Part shown: positions 21,475-29,600 of the stretch, piece after piece
Position numbering within the stretch: the stretch's first letter is position 1
How the letters are laid out: the number at the start of each line of letters is the position of its first letter
Virus record (IMG/VR): IMGVR_UViG_3300030331_002347
Location: 1 to 30,030 of that record
DNA length: 30,030 nt
Reading direction: 5' to 3' (one strand)
Source: a virus
Notes under the pieces: model-generated
What the model was told of the DNA's origin: nothing
The model's database searches: none
Seen by the model: only the letters and a program-made list of their open reading frames with translations
Translations under genes and position numbers: made by a program

Positions 21475-23093
21475 AAGCTGCTTTAACTCATCAACCCTGC
21501 GAAGATTGTGGGAGTAGTGATGGCAGAACAATAAACATTGATGGTTCTTCTAAGTGTTACGTTTGTGACAAGTGGACACCAGCAGCAAGTCCATACAGAC
21601 CAGAGGGTTCTTTTACTTCTAAGCCAAAACAAACAAATGTATTTATTACGGGAGAGTATCAAGCGTTGCCTCAAAGGAAGCTGCATGAGGAAACCTGTAA
21701 GAAGTTTGGCTACCAAGTAGGGGAACTAGGAGGACAGCTATGTCATATAGCTAACTACTACAACCTAGATGGTAAGCAGATAGCCCAGAAGTATAGATTT
21801 GAGGGCAAGAAGTTCAGGTGTAGTGGTAATCCTGATCATTTTTTTGGGCAGCAGCTTTGGCCCAATGGAGGAAACAAGCTGATCATTACGGAGGGAGAGA
21901 TAGATTGCCTGAGTGTGAGTCAGGTAAACGGTAACAAGTGGCCCGTTGTTTCTCTTGGGTTGGGGGCTAACTCAGCAGCTTCAGTTATTAAAAAACAAAT
22001 GGATTGGCTTTCTCGATTTAAGGAAGTGATCTTGATGTTTGACGAGGACGAAGCGGGACGCAAGGCAGCAAAGGAAGTGGCTCATTTGTTACCTGCTGGT
22101 CGGGGTAAGATTGCTAGGCTCCCTATGAAGGATCCTTCAGAGTTACTTCTTGCCGGTAGAGGGGAGGAGATAACGCAAGCAATGTGGGAAGCAAAGGTGT
22201 GGAGACCTGATGACATTGTTGCTGGGAGTGAGCTGCTTGAAAGACTGACTAACCCAAAGACATACGAGTCTACCCCTTATCCATTCTTTGGTCTTAACCA
22301 GTTGACCAGAGGTTTACGCAAAGGGGAGATAGTTACCTTTTGTGCTGGGAGTGGTATTGGAAAGAGCCAGGTTTGTAAGGTAATCGCCCACCACTTGCTT
22401 ACTACTACTGAAAAGAAGGTTGGTTACATTGCTCTTGAAGAGTCTATCGAAAGGACTGGCTTGTCTCTTGTTGGCATTGAGATGAAACAACAACTTCATT
22501 TACAAGAGCAGTTCAAGGTAACGGATGAGTTTTATGATGCCTTTAAGTCAACTGTAGGTAGTGACAGGTTGTTTCTTTACGATCACTTTGGGAGTCTTGA
22601 TAGCGACAACTTGCTTTCCCACATTCGTTTTCTTGCTCTTGCTTTGGACACTGAAGTTGTTGTGTTGGATCACTTGTCAATCGTGGTAAGTGGCATGGGG
22701 GATGGGGATGAAAGACGGATGATTGATAACACCATGACAAAACTTAGGTCACTGGTAGAAGAAACAAACATAGCTCTCATCCTTGTTAGTCATCTCAAGC
22801 GTCCTGAAGGAAGGGGCCATGAGGAAGGAGCAACAACATCACTAGCCCAACTTCGTGGATCTGCTGGTATTGCCCAGTTAAGTGACATGGTCATTGGCCT
22901 AGAGAGAAACCAGCAGGACGCAGAAGAAAGAAACAAAACACAACTGAGAGTTCTAAAGAACAGATTTAGTGGACAAACAGGCATTGCTTGTTGTCTTGAT
23001 TTTGACATTGAGACTGGCTTGCTTACTGAAGATATAGCGAATGAATTCAACAACGAGACTACGACTGAAAACAATGAAGACAGCATTTTTTGA
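21462..23093 (+). CDS. Primase-helicase (T7 gp4-like)
   Basis: A 543-aa bifunctional protein. The zinc-binding module has C13, C16, C32 and C35 (CEDCG...CYVC), a TOPRIM primase core follows (ITEGEIDCLSV, then LMFDEDEAGRKAA), and the RecA-like helicase has Walker A GSGIGKS (K301) plus VVVLDHLSIV and LRGSAGIAQLSD. It primes lagging-strand synthesis and unwinds the fork. The C-terminal tail is acidic and ends in Phe (ENNEDSIF), like the T7 tail that binds the polymerase. GTG 21462 is preferred since it places the zinc finger near the N-terminus as in T7; an upstream GTG (21414) would add 16 residues. It overlaps endonuclease I by 13 bp and DNA polymerase by 20 bp. Confidence 0.96.
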   Translation: MATIEAALTHQPCEDCGSSDGRTINIDGSSKCYVCDKWTPAASPYRPEGSFTSKPKQTNVFITGEYQALPQRKLHEETCKKFGYQVGELGGQLCHIANYYNLDGKQIAQKYRFEGKKFRCSGNPDHFFGQQLWPNGGNKLIITEGEIDCLSVSQVNGNKWPVVSLGLGANSAASVIKKQMDWLSRFKEVILMFDEDEAGRKAAKEVAHLLPAGRGKIARLPMKDPSELLLAGRGEEITQAMWEAKVWRPDDIVAGSELLERLTNPKTYESTPYPFFGLNQLTRGLRKGEIVTFCAGSGIGKSQVCKVIAHHLLTTTEKKVGYIALEESIERTGLSLVGIEMKQQLHLQEQFKVTDEFYDAFKSTVGSDRLFLYDHFGSLDSDNLLSHIRFLALALDTEVVVLDHLSIVVSGMGDGDERRMIDNTMTKLRSLVEETNIALILVSHLKRPEGRGHEEGATTSLAQLRGSAGIAQLSDMVIGLERNQQDAEERNKTQLRVLKNRFSGQTGIACCLDFDIETGLLTEDIANEFNNETTTENNEDSIF

Positions 23094-24867
23094 CATAGAG
23101 ACACAAGCAATAGACAACTGGGATACGTTGGAGGACTTAAAGACTCTTCACTGTATGGTTGTTATTGACTACGAAGAGAAGGTTCACAGGTTCCAAGCGG
23201 ATAATATTAAGGATGGTTTGGCTTTACTGAGTGAGCATGACTACGTGATTGGACACAACGCCATAAACTTTGATGGTCCTGCTTTGAAGCATTTGTATGG
23301 ATGGACTCATCACTCAATCTACGACACAAAGATTCTTGCTCAGTTGTCCTACCCAGACCTCAAGGCAGACGATTACAAGAGACAAGAGTTTCCAAAGAAG
23401 TTGATTGGTAGTCACTCATTGAAAGCTTGGGGTGTTCGCATTGGAATACACAAAAGCGAGCATGGAGAGACAGAGGACTGGAGCGAGTGGAGCCAAGAGA
23501 TGGAAGACTACTGTGTCCAAGATGTAAAGGTGACTGCCTCCTTGTTTCACTATCTTGTTGAGAAAAAGAAATATTCACACCAAGCCCTTATGCTTGAGAC
23601 ATCGTTTGCCAAAGCAATGAGAAAGCAAACAGAGACTGGGTTTCCATTTGATAAAGAAAAAGCAGAGGATCTCACAAAGAAGCTGATGGTTCGGCGCACT
23701 GAGATCGAGCAAGAACTACAAGAAGTCTTTGGTCCTACAGTTACAGAGATGAAGTCATGCTGGTGGGTTGCAGGGGGCAAACAATACCCAAGCAAAAAGG
23801 CTGCTGTTAATGATGGGCACAAAGCAAAGGACGTAGAGCGAGGCCAAAAGAAAACAAAGGAAATTCCTTTTAACCCAGCATCTAGGGATCAGATAGCAGA
23901 GCGTCTTATGTCGGAGGGGTGGGATCCACAGGAATACGATGGCAAGCGCCCAGCAATTAACGAGGCAGTTCTTAGAGAGATAGACACACCTCAATCACTT
24001 AAACTTCTCGAATACTTGTTGGTCAGTAAAAGGCTCGGTCAGGTTGCTGAAGGAAATCAAGCGTGGCTCAAGTTGGAGCACAAAGGGAGACTGCATGGGT
24101 CAGTCAATACCTTGGGAACTGTGAGTGGTAGGTGTAGTCATCACCATCCAAATATGGCCCAGGTTCCAGCAGTCAGAGCTGAGTATGGAGAACAATGTAG
24201 GTCTTTGTTTACCGCCCCCAAAAACAAGGTGCTTGTAGGTGCTGATGCTTCTGGCTTGGAACTTAGGTGTCTTGCTCACTATCTGTATCAGTGGGACAAG
24301 GGGCAGTATGCAAAGGAGATCCTTGAAGGGGACATCCATACAGCAAACCAAAAGGCTGCGGGTCTTGAAAATAGAGACCAAGCGAAAACTTTTATATACG
24401 CCTTTCTATATGGTGCAGGAGACAAAAAGATTGGTGAGATTGTTGGTGGGTCTACTAAAGAGGGCAAACAACTAAAGGCATCATTTATGTCAAAGATCCC
24501 TGCAATCAAATCGCTTACCTCTGCGGTTCACCAACAAGTCCAGAAACATGGTTACTTGTTTGGTCTTGATGGCAGGACTCTTCCTTGCCGTTCGATGCAC
24601 AGCTCACTGAACTTGTTGCTTCAATCTGCTGGTGCTGTTGTGATGAAGCAAGCACTGGTGGAGTTTGAGATGGATAACAAAGACATTCCCTACGAGATAC
24701 ACGCCAATGTCCACGATGAGGTTCAGTTTTCTTGCGACAAGAAAAAAGCAGATGATCTTGGGCATTCGTTTGTCAGCGCAATCAGCAAGGCAGGAAAGAT
24801 CCTTAACTTTACATGCCCTTTGGATGGGGAATACAAAGTTGGAGCTAACTGGGCAGAAACGCACTAA
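23074..24867 (+). CDS. T7-like family A DNA polymerase with 3'-5' exonuclease
   Basis: A 597-aa replicative polymerase (T7 gp5: 704 aa). Exonuclease motifs are FFDIET (D7, E9), HNAINFDGPAL and YCVQDVKVT. Polymerase motif A is GADASGLELRCLAHY with D391, the O-helix is AKTFIYAFLYGAGD, and motif C is VHDE with D548. The region between TEMKSCWW and NPASRDQI, where T7 carries its thioredoxin-binding loop, is clearly shorter than in T7, which accounts for much of the length difference. Processivity may therefore depend less on host thioredoxin. The ATG at 23074 is chosen over 23041 because it puts the exonuclease motif at the extreme N-terminus, as in T7. Confidence 0.97.
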   Translation: MKTAFFDIETQAIDNWDTLEDLKTLHCMVVIDYEEKVHRFQADNIKDGLALLSEHDYVIGHNAINFDGPALKHLYGWTHHSIYDTKILAQLSYPDLKADDYKRQEFPKKLIGSHSLKAWGVRIGIHKSEHGETEDWSEWSQEMEDYCVQDVKVTASLFHYLVEKKKYSHQALMLETSFAKAMRKQTETGFPFDKEKAEDLTKKLMVRRTEIEQELQEVFGPTVTEMKSCWWVAGGKQYPSKKAAVNDGHKAKDVERGQKKTKEIPFNPASRDQIAERLMSEGWDPQEYDGKRPAINEAVLREIDTPQSLKLLEYLLVSKRLGQVAEGNQAWLKLEHKGRLHGSVNTLGTVSGRCSHHHPNMAQVPAVRAEYGEQCRSLFTAPKNKVLVGADASGLELRCLAHYLYQWDKGQYAKEILEGDIHTANQKAAGLENRDQAKTFIYAFLYGAGDKKIGEIVGGSTKEGKQLKASFMSKIPAIKSLTSAVHQQVQKHGYLFGLDGRTLPCRSMHSSLNLLLQSAGAVVMKQALVEFEMDNKDIPYEIHANVHDEVQFSCDKKKADDLGHSFVSAISKAGKILNFTCPLDGEYKVGANWAETH

Positions 24868-24872
24868 CTAAT

Positions 24873-25601
24873 ATGAAACAAGCATTGATAGATGGAGACA
24901 TGATTCTTTACAGGGCAGCGTTTGCTGCTGAAGTGGAGACTAAATGGGATGATGACATCTTTACTCTTCACACTGATTTCAATCAAGCCAAGGCAGAGGC
25001 AAGTCAGCTAATTGAAACTATCCTTGAAAAACTAGAAACTACTGCGGTAATAACTATTTTTTCAGACAAAAAGAATTTTAGGCATGAGTTGTTTCCAGAA
25101 TACAAGGCTAACCGAAAGGACAAAAGAAGCCCCCTTGGTATCAATGACCTTAGAGAGTGGATGATGGAAACCTTCAATGGGGACAAGTGGGACAACCTGG
25201 AAGCTGACGATGTTATTGGAATCCTTGCCACAGGAGACAGGGAGAACACCATTGCAGTCAGTGGTGACAAGGACTTTGGAACACTCCCTTGCACTTGGTA
25301 TAATTTCCTGAAGGATGAGACAAAGGACACTACAGACGAGGAAGCCGATAGGTTCCATCTTGTGCAAGCACTGGCTGGTGACTCTACTGATGGCTACGCT
25401 GGGGTGCCGGGAGTAGGCTTAATTACAGCAAAAAAGCTACTAGACAAGCACGGAGAGTCATGGGAAACCGTGGTCAATGCTTATGAATCCAAGGGACTTA
25501 CAGAGGATGATGCTTTGCTGACTGCTAGGCTTGCACGAATTCTAAGACACAACGAATACAACAAAGAAACAAAGGAAATAAAGCTATGGAACCCCCAGTA
25601 A
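24873..25601 (+). CDS. 5'-3' exonuclease (T7 gp6-like, FEN family)
   Basis: A 242-aa nuclease with the acidic metal-binding clusters of the family: DGDMILYRA at the N-terminus, EADDVIG, and SGDKDFGTL. The helix-hairpin-helix region is GDSTDGYAGVPGVGLITAKKL. T7 gp6 removes RNA primers, degrades host DNA to supply nucleotides and trims concatemer ends, and the same tasks are expected here. At 242 aa it is shorter than T7 gp6 (about 300 aa). It starts 5 bp after the polymerase stop and its end overlaps the next gene by 16 bp. Confidence 0.94.
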   Translation: MKQALIDGDMILYRAAFAAEVETKWDDDIFTLHTDFNQAKAEASQLIETILEKLETTAVITIFSDKKNFRHELFPEYKANRKDKRSPLGINDLREWMMETFNGDKWDNLEADDVIGILATGDRENTIAVSGDKDFGTLPCTWYNFLKDETKDTTDEEADRFHLVQALAGDSTDGYAGVPGVGLITAKKLLDKHGESWETVVNAYESKGLTEDDALLTARLARILRHNEYNKETKEIKLWNPQ

Positions 25602-25942
25602 GACACCTTCCAGATTCAGGAGAGCGCAGTCAGTTTGCAAGTGGAGCTGTGAGGGATTCTATGACTGGAAAAGGGCTGCCCTCGTTGTTGCCTATTGCTG
25701 CTCTGCGTGCTGCTTCAAAGAGATTTGAGGATGGAGCACTGAAGTATGGGAGGTCAAACTGGGAAAAGGGAATCCCCCTAAGCCGTTATGTTGACAGCAT
25801 TTACAGACACATGTGGTCTTTTATAGAAGGAGACGAAGAGGAAGACCATCTTGGAGCTGTGGTGTGGAATGCTATGTGCCTTTTGCAAACAAAAGAGTGG
25901 ATCAATAACGATAAACTTCCGGTAGAACTTAACGACCTCTAG
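25586..25942 (+). CDS. dATP/dGTP diphosphohydrolase-like protein
   Basis: A 118-aa protein with the pattern of the small phage family I know as dATP/dGTP diphosphohydrolase (formerly DUF5664): SGAVRDSMTGKGLPSLLPIA, FEDGALKYGRSNWEKGIP, YVDSIYRHMWSFIEG and EEEDHLGAVVWNAM. The acidic EEED-H cluster would bind magnesium in an all-alpha NTP pyrophosphatase fold. The likely role is adjusting the dNTP pool during replication. Members of this family also occur in phages with modified adenine, but no PurZ homologue lies in the window, so no base modification is claimed. An AAAGGAAA box sits about 9 bp before the ATG, one of few Shine-Dalgarno-like sites here. Confidence 0.8.
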   Translation: MEPPVRHLPDSGERSQFASGAVRDSMTGKGLPSLLPIAALRAASKRFEDGALKYGRSNWEKGIPLSRYVDSIYRHMWSFIEGDEEEDHLGAVVWNAMCLLQTKEWINNDKLPVELNDL

Positions 25943-25948
25943 CCATAT

Positions 25949-26137
25949 ATGATAACGAAAAATAAAGACTTCCCCACTGTATCTAAAGTTTTCCTTGAGG
26001 CACTACAAGAAAGGTTCCCTCAAAAAGACTTTGATATATCTACCAGCCTTCGGGAACTAGACTATCACTTTGGACAAAGGTCTGTGATTAAGTTTCTGGA
26101 GTCTGCCTTCCAAGAACAGAACGAGAATATCCTCTAA
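25949..26137 (+). CDS. Small conserved-looking phage protein, unknown function
   Basis: A 62-aa protein: FPTVSKVFLEALQERFPQKD, then LRELDYHFGQRSVIKFLESA and a polar end (QEQNENIL). I recall similar small proteins of T7-like phages after the exonuclease or before the portal, without assigned function. Two helices with a Gly-Gln-Arg turn are predicted. It starts 6 bp after the preceding gene and ends 5 bp before the next. Confidence 0.7.
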   Translation: MITKNKDFPTVSKVFLEALQERFPQKDFDISTSLRELDYHFGQRSVIKFLESAFQEQNENIL

Positions 26138-26142
26138 ATATC

Positions 26143-26346
26143 ATGTGCATGTCCAGACCAAAGGTGGTTCAAGCAGACCCGCCTCCACCACCACCCCCTC
26201 CACCTACGGAAGTGGCAGTTCAAAAAAAGCCTAAAAAGAAACAAGCAAAACGCCGTGGCTCTGGTATTAGCAGTCTTATTATTAGAAGGCCCACTGTAAA
26301 TACAGGCAGTACTAGCGGGGGGTCTGGATCTAATATGAATTACTAA
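26143..26346 (+). CDS. gp7.3-like virion/tail-associated protein
   Basis: A 67-aa protein: a short Cys-containing start (MCMSRPK), a run of nine prolines, a Lys/Arg-rich segment (KKPKKKQAKRRGSGISSL) and a Gly/Ser-rich end (GSTSGGSGSNMNY). The last part resembles the basic-then-GGG end of T7 gp7.3 (KRARAGGKKSLSVARSSGGG), a small tail protein made just before the portal. Similar Cys-Pro-rich small proteins precede the portal in many T7-like phages. The function is inferred from this similarity and position. Confidence 0.65.
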   Translation: MCMSRPKVVQADPPPPPPPPPTEVAVQKKPKKKQAKRRGSGISSLIIRRPTVNTGSTSGGSGSNMNY

Positions 26347-26367
26347 AACAGCAAATAACTATAAATC

Positions 26368-26682
26368 ATGCAATATGGAATATCACAAACGGTTGCTGCA
26401 AGCGCAGGAACAGTAAATGTTAAGTGGCACGGGGGCACAGGTTTGTTTTCGGTTGTCCCTGTTTCTAGCTTTAACGCAACAAAAATAGAGTTGCAACACG
26501 ATTTAAGCGTAGCAGGTAATGTCGCAAGATATAGCAGTCTTGGTGTAGACGCTGAGTTTACAGATGAAGGCCAGGTTATTTTCACCACAGCAGCTAATTC
26601 GCTACGAGTCAAAATTTCAGGTGGATCTTCAGAAACTTATCAAATTCTAGTGAAGCCAGTAAACGAGCGTAGTGCTTACTAA
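26368..26682 (+). CDS. Small beta-rich protein, probable minor virion component
   Basis: A 104-aa protein with alternating hydrophobic and polar residues (GTVNVKWHGGTGLFSVVPVS, then VIFTTAANSLRVKISGGSSE and YQILVKPVNE), suggesting a compact beta-sandwich. There are no catalytic motifs, signal peptide or membrane helix. It lies between the gp7.3-like gene and the LamG giant, at the front of the virion module, so it may decorate the particle or connect to the LamG protein. I do not recognise a family. Confidence 0.65.
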   Translation: MQYGISQTVAASAGTVNVKWHGGTGLFSVVPVSSFNATKIELQHDLSVAGNVARYSSLGVDAEFTDEGQVIFTTAANSLRVKISGGSSETYQILVKPVNERSAY

Positions 26683-26690
26683 TTAATTAA

Positions 26691-29600
26691 ATGTCTCTTA
26701 CCCGCAAACTTACCCGACCTCTTACAAGACCACTTGTTATTGCTTCAAGTGAAGATGTTGTTGAGAGCGACAATGTTGTTAAATCTGGCAGCTATAAAAG
26801 CTTTACGCCAACCTTCATTGCCGACAAGTCGATGCTGTTTGACGGAACAGATGATTTTGTGGAGACAGGAATCCAACCCGACTTCATCCACACTGGCGCG
26901 ACGATGAGTTCTTGGGTCAAGATGGGGGACTTTTCAGGGAACCAATTTATGGGGACCCATAACAGCAAAAGATTTTATTTTGGTTTTAACGGCACAACCG
27001 CAGCGATGGGCGTGCAAAATACCAAAGTCAACTCTGGCACCGACTTGTCGGACTATCTAGCAATTAATCAGTGGCACCACATCGCGTTAGTCGCTGACGG
27101 TGGCACAGCTACCTTTTACTTGGATGGTGTTGCTCGGGACACGATGAGCTACACGCCAAATGCTGCAAGCAACCCAAGCGACAATCTTTATATTGGAGCA
27201 CGGGGCCATAACACGTCCGCTGACACCTTCATGAACGCATCAATTGATGAGTTCGCAGTGTTTTCCTCCGCATTCACCGCACGCGAAGTAGACGCCTTAT
27301 ACAACAACGGACGCCCGACAAACCTGCTGCAATACTCCACGCTAGAAGCTTGGTATCGCATGGGAGAGGGCGTGCTGGGTACTAAGAGAGACGGGGACGA
27401 GAACCTGCTGTTTGACCAGAGCACGAATGGGGGACTGGGTCCAGAGCTGACTATTGCCAACCCATACGATTCCTCAAAATGGACTACTTACGGCAACATA
27501 ATAACTAACCCATCAACAACCTCAATTAGAGCAGCAAGAGGAGCGTCTGGCGGCAGCAATAGCGCACTGCAAGCTTCTCTAGCAGGTAGCGGCATCCTCA
27601 CAAGCAATGTTACTGTGGGCAAAACTTACAAGCTCACGTTTGATTTTGAGACGGATGAGACATCAGGCAGTATTGCGCTGGCTCGATTCTTCGGCGGGTC
27701 ATCATACACAACCCTCCAAACTGGCTCAGGCTCAGTAGAGTATTGTTTCACGGCAGCGAGCACTGGACTTGCGCTTGGCTCAATTGAACTGAGTCCAAAC
27801 CAATACGTTCAGTTTTCAAATATTTCTTTGAAAGAGATTTTTAATTCCGGCACCATCAATGGCGCTCGGATTCAGGCGGATGGCGGGTCTGAGCTTGTGG
27901 TCAACGGTGGGTTTGATAATAGCACTGCAAACTGGACTGCTGAAAATAGCGCCACGCTTGCATCTGTTGATGGTAAGTTAAAGGTTTCAAACCCTAGCGG
28001 CTCTAACCACGGCTCTGCCACCCAACAAATAGCTGTTGTCACCGGCGCAACGTATCGAGCAACGGCAGACCTTTTGCTTTCCTCGGGAACTGCGGTGGAC
28101 TTGCAATTCAAGCTAGGCACATCGTCTCAAGGAACTGAATACCACAACTCTGGAAACGTAACATCTGATTCAAAGCAAGACGTTACCTTTACAGCTACAG
28201 GCACAACACTCCACGTTACTCTGCAAAACTCAGGTAACGCCGGCACTGATGGATACTTTGACAGTATTAGCGTGAAGGAGCTGACCGAATCAGTCCCAAA
28301 ACAATGTAAGAATCTGCGACCTATCGCACCAGGGGAGCGCTCTTTGAGTTTTGATGGGACAGATGATGTCCTTGATCTCGGCGCTTCCAGCACGTTTTTC
28401 TCCGGCAATGTAAACAGTATCTCGATGTGGTTCAAGATGCCGGACACCAGCGGCGGTGAAGAAAGAATCTTTGTCAGCAGCTCAGATGCTGGGGCCAGTG
28501 ATTTGCGAGTGGTTGTTTCAACCAGCGGCATAATTTCTGTCGATATTTGGAACGGCAGTAGTTTAGTGAGCACAACGGGGGGTTCAGCAATCGACGATGA
28601 CATTTGGCATCATTTGGTCTATACGACTAACGCCTCTGCTCAAGCTTTGTACATCGATGGCGTTTCGGTTGCTACTACTACCCACACTCGGTCTTCACGG
28701 GCAGGCAGTGTCTCTGCAACGATTGGGGCACACGTTGCCTCTAGTGTCTATGCGGATGTAGACGTTGATGAGGTAGCCATCTGGGACACCGCACTGGATG
28801 GTGACGCCGTGAGGGCTATCTATAATGCAGGCCAACCCACGCACCTAGTGGTCAACACGGGGGCATATGATATCTACAAAAATAAGCTTCAGGCTTACTA
28901 CCGGATGGGGGACGCAACGGACCCTGCGCAGGACGGGACCAGTAACCTGCTGTTTGACCAAACGAATCCGGGGGTGGGTCCAGAGCTTATTACTAACGGT
29001 GACTATGAAACAGGCGACCTGACTGGGTGGGGCGTTAACAATAGTGGCGGGCAAACTGTAGAAGTTGCAAAGAATAGCTTAGGCTCTAACGCGCTGCATA
29101 TTGTTAGTGATGGTACATTTGCCCAGGCAGTTCAGAACATAACTGCTTTAACCGCCGGGACAGTTGCTAGACTTACCTTTGATTTTGAAAATGTAAGGAG
29201 CAACGGAATGCAAATGGTGGTCAATGGGGTCGCTTCTACTTACACCTCTTCGGGAAGCTATACTTTGTATTTTGTCTCAGACGGAAGTGACAGCATTGGG
29301 ATAAAGCGGACCGGTGCGCCTGAATTTTTTGTGGACAACGTGTCAGTCCGCGCTGTGAACGGACACACCGGGGTTATCAACGGCGCTACCTTGGTAGACG
29401 GCAATTCTCCAAAGCAGATTTATGCGCTTGCTCCAGTTGACAACAAGTTCTCACTGAATTTTGACGGAGTAGATGACCATCTCGTTACGCAGGTAGACGC
29501 TACAGCTCAACCAAACAACGAGAGCAGGTATTATAGCTGGTGGTATAAGTCACCGTCCCCCGCAGGGCAAAGAGAGACTGTGTTCAGTCACGGCGGAGAA

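Noticed and set aside
28127-28603. Minus-strand 158-codon frame opposite the LamG gene
   Set aside because: It is opposite a continuous + strand frame with clear LamG motifs; Ser/Leu/Pro-rich composition is typical of an antisense reading.
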